Assembly (NCBI RefSeq): GCF_042445055.1 | Contig: NZ_CP170339.1 | Coordinates: 1,054,001 to 1,118,000, forward strand | Direction of reading: 5' to 3' | Length of the DNA: 64,000 nucleotides | Source: Falsihalocynthiibacter sp042445055 | GTDB lineage: Bacteria > Pseudomonadota > Alphaproteobacteria > Rhodobacterales > Rhodobacteraceae | Shown: one piece after another, positions 25,853 to 34,409 of the stretch | How the letters are laid out: each line of letters opens with the position of its first letter | How positions within the stretch are numbered: the first letter of the stretch is position 1 | The notes under the pieces: model-generated | What the model saw: the letters and a program-made list of their open reading frames with translations, nothing else | Databases searched by the model: none | Told to the model about the DNA's origin: nothing | Position numbers and translations under genes: made by a program

Positions 25853-26719
25853 CTAGACGATTGCCATAAATCTGGGCCATGCTTCGGGATCAGCGACCGT
25901 TTTGTCGCGACAGAACGGGTTGCAGAAGCCAAAAATGCGCCCGTCCATCTCCATAAAATCCGTCACCTGCTTGCCAGAAAAGGGGCAGGTCGTGTTTTCC
26001 GAATGACCTGCAGGCACAGCCCGAGCAGAAAGTGATGTCGGTCCCGGCCAAGCCTTCAGCGCAAAGTCACGTTTGTAAAACGGTTGATCCGGCCCATCGA
26101 CAAGGCCCATAGCGCGCCAGCGGCGGAATGCAGGGTCGTTAAGATGTGCATTTACATAATCCTGTGCCGCGTCTGAAACCTCTAGGCCATAACCCGCGAT
26201 CCGCGCGGCGATGGGGGCGTAGAACGCGTCAGCTGCGGAATACTCGCCACACAGCCAAGGAGTTTTACTATTTGTCGCTTCACGGGCCGTGGCCCAAATT
26301 TCCTCGAGACGGCGCAGGTCTTTAGTTACGGAAGCGTCTGGTGAAAAATTGCTATAGGAAACGCGGAGGTTCATTGGGCATGCTTCGCGAAGTGCTCCGA
26401 AACCAGCGTGCATCTCGGCGGCCAGACTGCGGGCGATTGCGCGGTGGTTTGGGTCGGACGGCCAAATATTTGCCTCTGGATGACGACTCGCGAGCTCTTC
26501 GGCAATGGTGAGCGATTCCGAGATCACAAGACCGTCCGACGTTTTGACTGCAGGGACCAGCCGCGACGGCGCGAACTCCTTCAACATTTCAGGAAACGCA
26601 TCGGTGTAGAGCCGTGCAAAACGTGTTTCGCAAGGGATGCCGAATTTTTCAAAGAGCAGCCATCCCCTTAGGGACCAACTGGAGTAGGCGCGATCGCCGA
26701 GTGCAAGAAGATATGTCAT
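25853..26719 (-). CDS. glutathione S-transferase family protein with C-terminal Cys-rich tail
   Basis: Cytosolic GST-like protein, 288 residues. The N-terminal thioredoxin-like domain begins LLALGDRAYSSWSLRGWLL (a Ser-type active-site region, about 11-15) and contains the cis-Pro segment RLVPAV with SESLTIAEEL (glutathione gamma-Glu contact). The GST helical domain runs to about 205. Beyond it is a tail of about 45 residues with CPFSGKQV (Cys245) and FCNPFC (Cys266, Cys270), resembling a small metal-binding or treble-clef module, which typical GSTs lack. Substrate is unknown. It sits between comM and the phosphatase gene with no evident operon logic. Confidence 0.82.
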   Translation of the reverse strand: MTYLLALGDRAYSSWSLRGWLLFEKFGIPCETRFARLYTDAFPEMLKEFAPSRLVPAVKTSDGLVISESLTIAEELASRHPEANIWPSDPNHRAIARSLAAEMHAGFGALREACPMNLRVSYSNFSPDASVTKDLRRLEEIWATAREATNSKTPWLCGEYSAADAFYAPIAARIAGYGLEVSDAAQDYVNAHLNDPAFRRWRAMGLVDGPDQPFYKRDFALKAWPGPTSLSARAVPAGHSENTTCPFSGKQVTDFMEMDGRIFGFCNPFCRDKTVADPEAWPRFMAIV

Positions 26720-26777
26720 GCCTGAGCATTAGCAGAGAGCGTCCATCACTCAAAATGATGTTTTCACATGGATGACA

Positions 26778-27350
26778 TCAAGGAATTTGATTGATGCAAT
26801 CGGCGCTCCAGCGGCCGTCAAAGCTAAGACAGCTTATAGAGAGGTTATCGATCTTTTGCGCAAAAGCGTCAGTCGTCGAGATATTCAAGGCGCGCTGCAC
26901 TTGGCAAAGGATCGCGCCGAAATGGGCGACAACGATGATGTCATCAGGGGGGAGCTTTGCGATCCGATCCGCCGCGCCACCGACCCGCGCGCAAAGTTCA
27001 TCCCAGCTCTCGCCATCTGGCGCGGTGCTTGCGCCCGGTTTATCCCAGAATTGCTTCAAGAGATCAGGGTCTTGGGCGTTGGCCTGATCGAAGGTTAGTC
27101 CTTCCCAGCGGCCAAAGTGTATTTCGCGCAGGTCAGCGTCGAGCGGGTATTGAACGCGGTTGCGAGTAAGTTTCGCGGCAGTTTCTTGGGCGCGTTTGAG
27201 CGGGGAAGAGATGATCGCTGCGTCTCGCGGTAGGGCGTCGTTAAGGCGATCAAAAGCTGCGTCGTCGGAAACATCAGCACTGATGTCGCTCCAGCCGACC
27301 ATGGATTTTGCGTGCGTCGGCGCATGGCGCACCCACCAAAGTCGCGTCAT
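26778..27350 (-). CDS. histidine phosphatase family protein (probable CobC)
   Basis: Phosphoglycerate-mutase-like phosphatase, 190 residues. The catalytic RHAP motif (Arg8, His9), ISSPLKRAQETA (Arg of the second motif), LREIHFGRWEGLTFDQ with the general acid Glu, and VVAHFGAI (second His, about 143) are all present, so it should be active. The ATG overlaps the cobU stop (ATGA, 27347-27350). This link to cobalamin nucleotide-loop assembly makes alpha-ribazole-5'-phosphate phosphatase (CobC) the likeliest role, by context rather than sequence proof. Confidence 0.82.
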   Translation of the reverse strand: MTRLWWVRHAPTHAKSMVGWSDISADVSDDAAFDRLNDALPRDAAIISSPLKRAQETAAKLTRNRVQYPLDADLREIHFGRWEGLTFDQANAQDPDLLKQFWDKPGASTAPDGESWDELCARVGGAADRIAKLPPDDIIVVAHFGAILCQVQRALNISTTDAFAQKIDNLSISCLSFDGRWSADCINQIP

Positions 27351-27871
27351 TGTGGTGCCGCCCCCTTAAGATGCAACGGTAGCCCCGCAACAACCAGCGC
27401 CGCATAGTCGGCCTGCGCCGCGATTTTCTGGTTCAAACGACCATGAGTCTCGCGAAAATCCCGCGACATGGCATCTGCGGGAACGATGCCAGCGCCAACC
27501 TCGTTGCTCACGACGACAACGGGTGCGGGGCATTGCGCCAGCGCATCTAGCAATTTCTCAAATTCACTCGATGTTTCTCTGTTCGCCAGAAAAAGATTGG
27601 ATAGCCAAAGCGTTGCGCAATCAAACAAGATCGCCGAATCCGCATTGGCATCCTCAAAAATAGGGCCAACATCGACAGGCTCTTCAATTGTTGTCCAGCC
27701 GCCCCCTCGCGACACCTTATGTCGAGAAATCTTATTTTCCATCTCGGAATCAAAGGCTTGCGCGCTCGCCAAATATGTTTTCGGCCCTTGGTGCGCTGTG
27801 AGCAACCCTTCCGCATAAGAGGATTTTCCAGAGGCTGCACCCCCGATAATAAAGCTGAGTTTTGGCAGCAT
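27347..27871 (-). CDS. cobU: adenosylcobinamide kinase / adenosylcobinamide-phosphate guanylyltransferase
   Basis: Bifunctional cytosolic enzyme that phosphorylates adenosylcobinamide and adds GMP to give AdoCbi-GDP in cobalamin assembly. The 174-residue protein starts at the ATG giving MLPKLSFIIGG with AGGGA upstream. It shows the P-loop GGAASGKSSYAE (Lys16), the guanylylation region KISRHKVSRGGGWTTIEEP with the His expected to carry GMP, and VVVSNEVGAGIVPADAMSRDFRE, diagnostic for CobU/CobP. The frame stays open upstream for hundreds of bases antisense to coaBC, but that stretch is not family-like. Forms a pair with the phosphatase. Confidence 0.94.
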   Translation of the reverse strand: MLPKLSFIIGGAASGKSSYAEGLLTAHQGPKTYLASAQAFDSEMENKISRHKVSRGGGWTTIEEPVDVGPIFEDANADSAILFDCATLWLSNLFLANRETSSEFEKLLDALAQCPAPVVVVSNEVGAGIVPADAMSRDFRETHGRLNQKIAAQADYAALVVAGLPLHLKGAAPQ

Positions 27872-27985
27872 TCGTTTTTCCCTAGCATTTTGACTAGCAC
27901 TAGCAAACTTGTACGGAGAGGTTAAGGGTGGCAATTTCCACCATGGCACAATAGCAATAAAGGACGTGTGAAAAAGGGGCCGTAT

Positions 27986-29179
27986 ATGCTGGCGCAAAAA
28001 CGTATTCTCTTGATTATTGGCGGCGGGATCGCGGCCTATAAATCGCTGGATCTGATAAGAAAACTGCGCGAACGCGGAGCGAGCGTGACGCCGGTTCTGA
28101 CCAAGGCCGCGACAGAGTTCGTGACGCCCATGTCCGTTTCTGCATTGGCCGCGAGCAAAGTTTATCAGGAGTTGTTTGATCTGACCGACGAGGCAGAGAT
28201 GGGGCATATTGAGCTTTCCCGTGCTGCCGATTTGATCGTGGTCGCCCCAGCGACGGCTGATTTGATGGCCAAGGCGGTGGCAGGTCATGCGAACGACCTT
28301 GCCAGCACGCTTTTGTTGGCAACCGATACCGAAATACTCTACGCGCCCTCGATGAACGTGCGCATGTGGGAGCACGCCGCCACGCAGCGAAACGTGGCGC
28401 AACTCAAGCGAGACGGAGCGGCTCTTGTTGGGCCGAATGAGGGCGACATGGCCTGTGGCGAATTTGGCCCCGGCCGTATGTCGGAGCCATTGGAAATAGT
28501 CGCTGCGATTGAGGCCAAGCTCTCTGATGGTCCTCTTGCGGGGCGGCGCGTTCTGGTTACATCCGGCCCAACCCATGAGCCAATTGACCCCGTACGATAT
28601 ATAGCAAATCGCTCGTCCGGTGCGCAGGGGACGGCCATCGCGGCTGCGCTCGCATCGTTGGGAGCCGAGGTCGTGTTTGTGACCGGACCAGCGGATGTGC
28701 CGCCACCAGACGGAGTGCATGTTGTAAAGGTCCAATCGGCGCGCGAGATGCTTGAAGCTGTCGAAAGTTCGCTACCCGTGGACGCCGCAGTGTTCGCGGC
28801 AGCGGTTGCGGATTGGCGTGTGTCAAACACAAGCTCATCCAAGATGAAGAAGGGCGCACAGGGGCTGCCAGAGCTTAACTTCGTTGAAAACCCTGATATC
28901 TTGGCGAGCGTCAGTGGTCACGCAATGCGCCCCAACCTTGTGGTCGGTTTTGCAGCGGAAACAGATGACGTGGTCGAGAATGCAACGGCCAAGCGTAAAC
29001 GCAAGGGCTGTGACTGGATTGTGGCCAATGATGTGTCGCCAGAAACAGGGATCATGGGGGGCGACGAAAACGCGGTCGTTCTGATTTCAGACCGCGGCGC
29101 AGAAACGTGGCCGCGCATGGGCAAAACAGAGGTCGCGGCGCGGCTGGCACAAAATATCGCGTCTGCGATTGCCGACTAG
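27986..29179 (+). CDS. coaBC: phosphopantothenoylcysteine decarboxylase / phosphopantothenate-cysteine ligase
   Basis: Bifunctional enzyme for two consecutive steps of coenzyme A synthesis. The 397 residues start at ATG MLAQKR with AAGGGG six bases upstream; a GTG at 27968 would add six codons. The CoaC half has the FMN site GGGIAAYKSLDLIRKL (6-21), the catalytic His in GHIELSRAAD, APSMNVRMW and MACGEFGPGRM. The CoaB half has VTSGPTHEPIDPVRYIANRSSG (about 191) and the Lys-rich SSKMKKG. dut follows 17 bases later. Divergent from cobU. Confidence 0.96.
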   Translation: MLAQKRILLIIGGGIAAYKSLDLIRKLRERGASVTPVLTKAATEFVTPMSVSALAASKVYQELFDLTDEAEMGHIELSRAADLIVVAPATADLMAKAVAGHANDLASTLLLATDTEILYAPSMNVRMWEHAATQRNVAQLKRDGAALVGPNEGDMACGEFGPGRMSEPLEIVAAIEAKLSDGPLAGRRVLVTSGPTHEPIDPVRYIANRSSGAQGTAIAAALASLGAEVVFVTGPADVPPPDGVHVVKVQSAREMLEAVESSLPVDAAVFAAAVADWRVSNTSSSKMKKGAQGLPELNFVENPDILASVSGHAMRPNLVVGFAAETDDVVENATAKRKRKGCDWIVANDVSPETGIMGGDENAVVLISDRGAETWPRMGKTEVAARLAQNIASAIAD

Positions 29180-29196
29180 AATACGGGTATATCTTG

Positions 29197-29670
29197 ATGA
29201 CCGAGCAAATCGTTAAACTTAAGTGGATTGATGGTGCCGACCAATCGTTGAAGCTCCCCAGCTATGAAACCATTGGTTCAGCAGGTGCAGACATTCGCGC
29301 AAACTTCCCCGCAGAGCAACGCGAAGGTATTACGCTTGCGCCGCTTGAGCGCGCACTCGTTCCGACGGGTTTGGCGATGGAAATCCCGCAGGGATTTGAG
29401 GTTCAGGTGCGCCCGCGTTCGGGATTGGCACTCAAGCACGGTGTCACGCTTTTGAATGCCCCGGGTACGATTGACTCAGATTATCGAGGGCCGTTGGGGG
29501 TGATCGTCGTGAATCTTGGCCAAGAGGATTTCCATGTCGCCCATGGTGACCGGATTGCGCAGTTAATCGTCGCCCCTGTAATCCAAGCGGAGTTCGCAAT
29601 CGTCAACGAACTGGACGAAACCGAGCGCGGAGCGGGTGGCTTTGGTTCGACCGGAAAGCGCGACGCATGA
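29197..29670 (+). CDS. dut: deoxyuridine 5'-triphosphate nucleotidohydrolase (dUTPase)
   Basis: Trimeric dUTPase hydrolysing dUTP to dUMP and pyrophosphate. The start is ATG 29197 (157 residues); a longer reading from 29107 overlaps coaBC and lacks similarity. All five family motifs are visible: SAGADIRAN (I), PRSGLALKHGV (III region with II), NAPGTIDSDYRG with the catalytic Asp (III), GDRIAQLIVAPV (IV) and RGAGGFGSTG (V, C-terminal P-loop-like). coaBC-dut order is common in alphaproteobacteria, and the stop overlaps the next ATG. Confidence 0.97.
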   Translation: MTEQIVKLKWIDGADQSLKLPSYETIGSAGADIRANFPAEQREGITLAPLERALVPTGLAMEIPQGFEVQVRPRSGLALKHGVTLLNAPGTIDSDYRGPLGVIVVNLGQEDFHVAHGDRIAQLIVAPVIQAEFAIVNELDETERGAGGFGSTGKRDA

Positions 29671-30707
29671 TTGTTACGCTGTTACTCATGGCGCTGATCT
29701 GGTTTGGCGGTGGGTATTTGGGTATGCGCAGAGGTGTTCGGCAGGCACTGATCGTGGCGATCTATCTGTTTGGAATGCTCGCCCACGTTGCCCTCCCAAG
29801 CGGCAACGCGTTGCGGGGATATTTTGGCGCAGTCTGGGGCGAATGGGCGCTGGTCGGAATCGTCCTGTTCGCGGTGATTGGGGCGCGCACTGGCCTTGCT
29901 TGGTTGCGTGAAAAGGCGCAAAAGCACGCTCCTGAGAAGAAGAGGCCAAGTGATCTGACCGATACCGAGGTCGACCGCTATGCACGTCACATTTTTCTAA
30001 GAGAGATCGGTGGAGCGGGTCAAAAACGACTAAAAAAATCCAAGGTGTTGGTTATAGGCGCGGGTGGCCTTGGGGCGCCTGCGTCACTCTATCTAGCGGC
30101 CGCAGGTGTTGGGAGAATTGGCATCATTGACGATGATGTCGTCGATAGTTCGAACCTACAGCGCCAAGTAATCCACAAGGATTCAAACATCGGAATACCC
30201 AAGGTATTCTCCGCCGAACAGGAATTAGCTGCTCAGAACCCATTTATTGAAATCCGACCTTATAATCGTCGCCTGACCGCGGAGTTGGCCGCTGAGTTGT
30301 TTGCGGAATATGACCTCATTCTAGATGGAACCGATAATTTCGAAACGCGATATTTAGTTAATGCAACGGCGGTGAAGCTCGGGAAACCATTGATTTCCGC
30401 CGCTATGACACAGTGGGAAGGGCAGATTTCGCTCTATGATCCCGCACATGGAGCGCCTTGTTATCAATGTGTTTTCCCTGAAGCGCCAGCTGACGGCTTA
30501 GCTCCAAGCTGTGCAGAAGCTGGCGTTGCGGGGCCGCTTCCGGGGGTGATTGGATCGCTGATGGCGCTCGAAGCTGTTAAGGAAATTACACAGGCAGGCG
30601 AGGGGTTGCGTGGGCAACTCTTGATGTATGACGGGCTCTACGCCGTGGCGCGCAAGATCGCTGTGAAAAAACGCTCCGATTGTCCGATATGCGGCACAAA
30701 ATCATAG
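29667..30707 (+). CDS. MoeB/ThiF-family adenylyltransferase with N-terminal membrane region
   Basis: E1-like enzyme of the HesA/MoeB/ThiF family, which adenylates the C-terminal glycine of a ubiquitin-like sulfur carrier (MoaD in molybdopterin synthesis or ThiS in thiamine synthesis). The 346 residues begin with about 80 hydrophobic residues forming two or three membrane segments, absent from E. coli MoeB. Then comes the catalytic domain: DRYARHIFLREIG (103-115), ATP loop GAGGLGAPAS (131-140), DDDVVDSSNLQRQ with the key Asp and Arg, and zinc cysteines CYQC (265-268) and CPIC (339-342). Cys282 lies at the usual active-site loop. Start overlaps dut (ATGA). Confidence 0.88.
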   Translation: MIVTLLLMALIWFGGGYLGMRRGVRQALIVAIYLFGMLAHVALPSGNALRGYFGAVWGEWALVGIVLFAVIGARTGLAWLREKAQKHAPEKKRPSDLTDTEVDRYARHIFLREIGGAGQKRLKKSKVLVIGAGGLGAPASLYLAAAGVGRIGIIDDDVVDSSNLQRQVIHKDSNIGIPKVFSAEQELAAQNPFIEIRPYNRRLTAELAAELFAEYDLILDGTDNFETRYLVNATAVKLGKPLISAAMTQWEGQISLYDPAHGAPCYQCVFPEAPADGLAPSCAEAGVAGPLPGVIGSLMALEAVKEITQAGEGLRGQLLMYDGLYAVARKIAVKKRSDCPICGTKS

Positions 30708-30764
30708 GTGGCATCTGGCGCATTGCTGTCGTCGTGACTAGCTTGGCATCAAAGGAGAATTCTT

Positions 30765-32783
30765 ATGACCAACCCGTTGCTCGCCCCATGGAACACCCCC
30801 TTCAATCTGCCGCCGTTTTCGGAAATATCTGACGATGATTTTGAGCCTGCTGTCGTTGAGACGATGACAAGAGCGCGCGCAGCGATTGACGCGATCGCCC
30901 AGAGCACCGAGCCGCCGACCTTCGTAAATACCATCGAAGCGCTTGAGCTTGCAGATGCTGAGTTGGGCCGGGTTCTGGGTGTGTTTTACAACCTCGCAGG
31001 AGCCGACAGCACCAAGAAACGCGAGGAGCTTCAGCGTGTTTTCTCACCCATGTTGGCGGAATACTCTAGCGACATCAGTATGAACGCGAAGCTGTTTGAG
31101 CGTGTGAATGATGTTTGGGAAAACCGAACCAAATTTGAGCTAACCAGCGAGCAGCAACGGGTGCTTGAGCTTACCCGCCGTGGATTTGTGCGGGCAGGAG
31201 CCGAGCTTAAAGGGGAGGGCCGCGAGCGACATCGTGAGGTAAAGGCGCGTTTGGCCGTTCTAGGGACGGAGTTCGCGCAGAACTTGCTTAAGGATGAGCG
31301 GGAATGGTTTATGCCCTTGGCCGAGGATGACTTGGCTGGTTTGCCCGATTTCGTTATTGCTTCGGCGCGAGCGGCAGGTGCAGAAAAGGGCGCAGATGGC
31401 CCCGTGGTTACTCTTTCGCGCTCGCTGATCGTACCGTTTCTTCAGTTCTCGGAAAGACGAGATTTGCGTAAGAAGGCCTATGAGGCATGGGTGGCTCGCG
31501 GCGCAAACGGCGGCGAGACGGATAATCGTAAAATCACAAGTGAGACCCTAAAACTGCGTGAAGAGCGCGCAAATTTGTTGGGATATGACAATTTTTCCGC
31601 TTACAAGCTTGAGACCGAAATGGCCAAAACGCCAGAAGCGGTGCGCGGTTTGCTTATGGATGTCTGGTCCAAAGCCAAGCCTGCAGCAGAAGCCGATAGC
31701 GCGATCTTGGAAGAGATGTTGATAGCGGATGGTGTGAACGGCCCGCTAGAGGCGTGGGATTGGCGCTATTACGCGGAGAAGCGTCGCTTGGCAGAGCACG
31801 ATCTGGATGAGGCTGAACTCAAGCCATATTTCCAGTTGGATCGTATGATTGATGCTGCGTTCGACTGTGCGCATCGCTTGTTCGGTATTTCCGCGCGTGC
31901 GTTAGACGCTCCATTGTATCATCCCGATTGTCGCGCATGGGAGATCACGCGCAATGGAAAGCATTTGGCGGTATTCATCGGGGACTATTTCGCGCGTGGC
32001 TCCAAGCGTTCGGGGGCTTGGTGCTCAGCGATGCGAAGCCAAAAGAAACTGGGCGGTGATGTGCGGCCGATCGTTGTGAATGTGTGCAACTTTGCCAAAC
32101 CCGCCGAAGGCGAACCCGCGCTTCTATCCTATGACGATGCACGCACGTTGTTTCACGAGTTCGGCCACGCGCTTCATCAAATGTTGTCCGATGTGACATA
32201 CGAGAGCGTGTCCGGAACCTCAGTTGCGCGCGATTTCGTCGAGTTGCCAAGCCAGCTTTATGAACACTGGCTTGAGGTGCCAGAGGTTCTTGAGAAACAC
32301 GCGCTTCATGCAGAGACAGGAGAGCCGATCCCCAAGGCTTTGCTAGAGCGTTTATTGGCTGCCCAAACCTACGACATGGGATTTTCGACCGTGGAGTATG
32401 TGGCGTCGGCATTGGTTGATCTGGAATTCCACAGTGGCCCCGCGCCCAGCGATACGATGGAAAAACAGAGCGAAATTCTATCGCAAATCGGAATGCCACA
32501 TGCCATTAGGATGCGTCACGCAACGCCAGGCTTTGCGCATGTTTTTTCCGGCGACGGATATTCCAGCGCCTATTATAGCTATATGTGGTCCGAAGTGATG
32601 GACGCCGATGCGTTCCTTGCATTTGAAGAAGCGGGGGGGCCGTTCGATCCGAAGGTTGCCAAGAGCCTTGTGGAAAACATCCTCTCGATAGGTGGCTCTA
32701 AGGATCCAGAGGAACTCTATCTAGCGTTTCGGGGGCGGATGCCGAAAGTTGATGCGCTCTTAAAAGGGCGGGGACTGGCCTAG
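30765..32783 (+). CDS. M3 family metallopeptidase (oligopeptidase A / Dcp type)
   Basis: Cytosolic zinc oligopeptidase that degrades short peptides, including cleaved signal peptides in the type case. The 672-residue length is typical of OpdA (PrlC) and Dcp. The zinc motif HEFGHALH has His464, Glu465 and His468, and the third ligand Glu is expected in the following DFVELPSQ segment (about 493). FSGDGYSSAYYSYMWSEVM near the C-terminus is the family substrate-binding block. AAAGGAG precedes the ATG. OpdA versus Dcp is not separable by eye. Confidence 0.93.
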   Translation: MTNPLLAPWNTPFNLPPFSEISDDDFEPAVVETMTRARAAIDAIAQSTEPPTFVNTIEALELADAELGRVLGVFYNLAGADSTKKREELQRVFSPMLAEYSSDISMNAKLFERVNDVWENRTKFELTSEQQRVLELTRRGFVRAGAELKGEGRERHREVKARLAVLGTEFAQNLLKDEREWFMPLAEDDLAGLPDFVIASARAAGAEKGADGPVVTLSRSLIVPFLQFSERRDLRKKAYEAWVARGANGGETDNRKITSETLKLREERANLLGYDNFSAYKLETEMAKTPEAVRGLLMDVWSKAKPAAEADSAILEEMLIADGVNGPLEAWDWRYYAEKRRLAEHDLDEAELKPYFQLDRMIDAAFDCAHRLFGISARALDAPLYHPDCRAWEITRNGKHLAVFIGDYFARGSKRSGAWCSAMRSQKKLGGDVRPIVVNVCNFAKPAEGEPALLSYDDARTLFHEFGHALHQMLSDVTYESVSGTSVARDFVELPSQLYEHWLEVPEVLEKHALHAETGEPIPKALLERLLAAQTYDMGFSTVEYVASALVDLEFHSGPAPSDTMEKQSEILSQIGMPHAIRMRHATPGFAHVFSGDGYSSAYYSYMWSEVMDADAFLAFEEAGGPFDPKVAKSLVENILSIGGSKDPEELYLAFRGRMPKVDALLKGRGLA

Positions 32784-32787
32784 GGTA

Positions 32788-33294
32788 TTAGTTGCGAATT
32801 TCTTCGGCCCCGACACCCCAAAGCGCGGTTTTCGGGGCCCATCCTTTGTACCCTGATGCACTCACTTCGCACCATGAGATTTCGCAATCCTGAAGCCGCG
32901 CAATCACCCCTTGTTTCAGGTGCGCGGTGACGGTGGCGTTTTCTTTGGGCTGGGCATAGATGCTTGTCATATCGTCTTTAATAACGACGGTGCGCACTCC
33001 TGAGAGTAGGCTGAAATGCACCCAGCCGCCAGCGCCATCCATATCCTGAACACGGCGCCAGTGGCCAAACTCTGCGGTGACTTGAAGCGGCATGTTGCGA
33101 TGTTTGTAAACCCAATCAATACGATGGGTCAGGCTTGGTCCGCGGCGTACATTTGCTTCTGACGATTTCATGGAGACAAATCGTGGGATCGGGAGGTTCG
33201 TGACCGCTCCGCGCGCTTCCGCGAAACCGGGCTGAGCGATGAGAGTCAGCAATAGCGCCCCAACGAGGGAGCGAAAGAAGTGAGTGCTACGCAT
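32788..33294 (-). CDS. secreted SH3 domain-containing protein
   Basis: Probable periplasmic protein of 168 residues with bacterial SH3-type repeats. The start is ATG 33294, giving a signal peptide (1-26, cut after PGFAEA). The frame extends upstream to 33516, but that part overlaps the divergent dehydrogenase gene and is not signal-like. The mature part shows SSEANVRRGPS and a second half with YKGWAPKTALWGV, two SH3b-like units separated by WVHFSLLSGVRT. Such proteins often bind or sense cell-wall components; function here is unknown. Convergent with the M3 peptidase, four bases apart. Confidence 0.85.
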   Translation of the reverse strand: MRSTHFFRSLVGALLLTLIAQPGFAEARGAVTNLPIPRFVSMKSSEANVRRGPSLTHRIDWVYKHRNMPLQVTAEFGHWRRVQDMDGAGGWVHFSLLSGVRTVVIKDDMTSIYAQPKENATVTAHLKQGVIARLQDCEISWCEVSASGYKGWAPKTALWGVGAEEIRN

Positions 33295-33412
33295 TCGGCG
33301 ATCGCCCGTAAAATAATAATAACTGCTTCTGTCCGTCGGGTTCTTGTGCCCGATCGATACATCGGCCACCATAGAACGCAGAGCACAATAAGAAAAGGAA
33401 AGGGAGGCTGAC

Positions 33413-34399
33413 TTGGCCGCTAAACGATTGAGTGTTGTTGTTACGCGACGGTTGCCAGCCGTAGTTGAGGCGCGCCTAAAAGAGTTGTTCGACACGACGT
33501 TGCGCGATGATGACACGCCGATGGGGCGCCGCGAACTCCTTGCTGCAATGCAGAGCGCGGATGTCTTGGTGCCGACCGTAACAGACAGAATCGACGCGTC
33601 GTTACTTGCGCAGGCCGGCGAGAAATTGCGGCTGATTGCGAACTACGGGGCAGGGGTCGATCACATCGACGTGGCGACGGCTCGCGAGCGCGGCATCCTT
33701 GTGTCAAACACGCCAGGAGTTGTGTCCGACGATACCGCCGACATCGCGATGATGCTTATCCTTGCGATCACCCGCCGCGTTCCTGAGGGTCTCAGGATGA
33801 TGCAAGAAGGTGATTGGCGCGGCTGGACGCCGACCGCCATGCTTGGCGGGCGTATCTCGGGGATGAAACTCGGGATTCTCGGAATGGGGCAGATCGGGCG
33901 TGCTGTTGCGCGTCGGGCGTCGGCTTTCGGGATGGAAATCCACTATAACAATCGCAAACGCCTGCATCCCGAAGTTGAGGCCGATCTACGAGCGACGTGG
34001 TGGGAAAGCCTCGATCAGATGGTGGCACGGGTTGATGTTCTGTCGATCAACTGCCCTCATACGCCAAGCACCTATCACTTGATGAATGCGCGTAGGCTTA
34101 AGCTGATGAAACCCTCGGCAGTGATTGTGAATACATCACGTGGCGAAGTGATCGACGAGAACGCCCTAACACGGATGTTGCGCGCGGGCGAAATTGCGGG
34201 CGCAGGTTTGGACGTATTTGCGGATGGTGCGAACATCAATCCGCGCTTGCGTGCATTGGATAATGTCGCTTTGTTGCCGCATGTTGGTTCCGCCACGCGG
34301 GAAGGGCGGGTTGAGATGGGCGAGAAAGTTCTGATCAACATCAAGACATTTGATGATGGACACCGCCCGCCCGATCTCGTTGTGCCGAACGCTTATTGA
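33413..34399 (+). CDS. D-2-hydroxyacid dehydrogenase (glyoxylate/hydroxypyruvate reductase type)
   Basis: NAD(P)-dependent D-2-hydroxyacid dehydrogenase, 328 residues. It starts at TTG with a strong AGGGAGG five bases upstream; no ATG fits as well. Visible features are GAGVDHIDVATARERGI (about 76-92), the dinucleotide fold GMGQIGRAVARRASAFG (about 156-172), INCPHTPSTYHLM, NTSRGEVIDENAL with the catalytic Arg, and the catalytic His in LLPHVGSATREGR (about 286-298). Family members in this order are often glyoxylate or hydroxypyruvate reductases (GyaR-like); the substrate is not proved. Divergent from the SH3 gene. Confidence 0.9.
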   Translation: MAAKRLSVVVTRRLPAVVEARLKELFDTTLRDDDTPMGRRELLAAMQSADVLVPTVTDRIDASLLAQAGEKLRLIANYGAGVDHIDVATARERGILVSNTPGVVSDDTADIAMMLILAITRRVPEGLRMMQEGDWRGWTPTAMLGGRISGMKLGILGMGQIGRAVARRASAFGMEIHYNNRKRLHPEVEADLRATWWESLDQMVARVDVLSINCPHTPSTYHLMNARRLKLMKPSAVIVNTSRGEVIDENALTRMLRAGEIAGAGLDVFADGANINPRLRALDNVALLPHVGSATREGRVEMGEKVLINIKTFDDGHRPPDLVVPNAY

Positions 34400-34409
34400 A
34401 TGCGGTGGC

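Noticed and set aside
27927..27942. GGTGG-N6-CCACC between cobU and coaBC, considered as part of a cobalamin riboswitch
   Set aside because: The 114-base gap is too short and lacks the B12-box; only a 5-bp stem is present.
27872..28735. Long N-terminal extension of the cobU frame (over 280 codons)
   Set aside because: It runs antisense through coaBC, shows no CobU similarity, and the normal CobU start with a ribosome site is at 27871.
33295..33516. Upstream extension of the SH3 protein frame
   Set aside because: It overlaps the divergent dehydrogenase gene and is not signal-like, while ATG 33294 begins a normal signal peptide.
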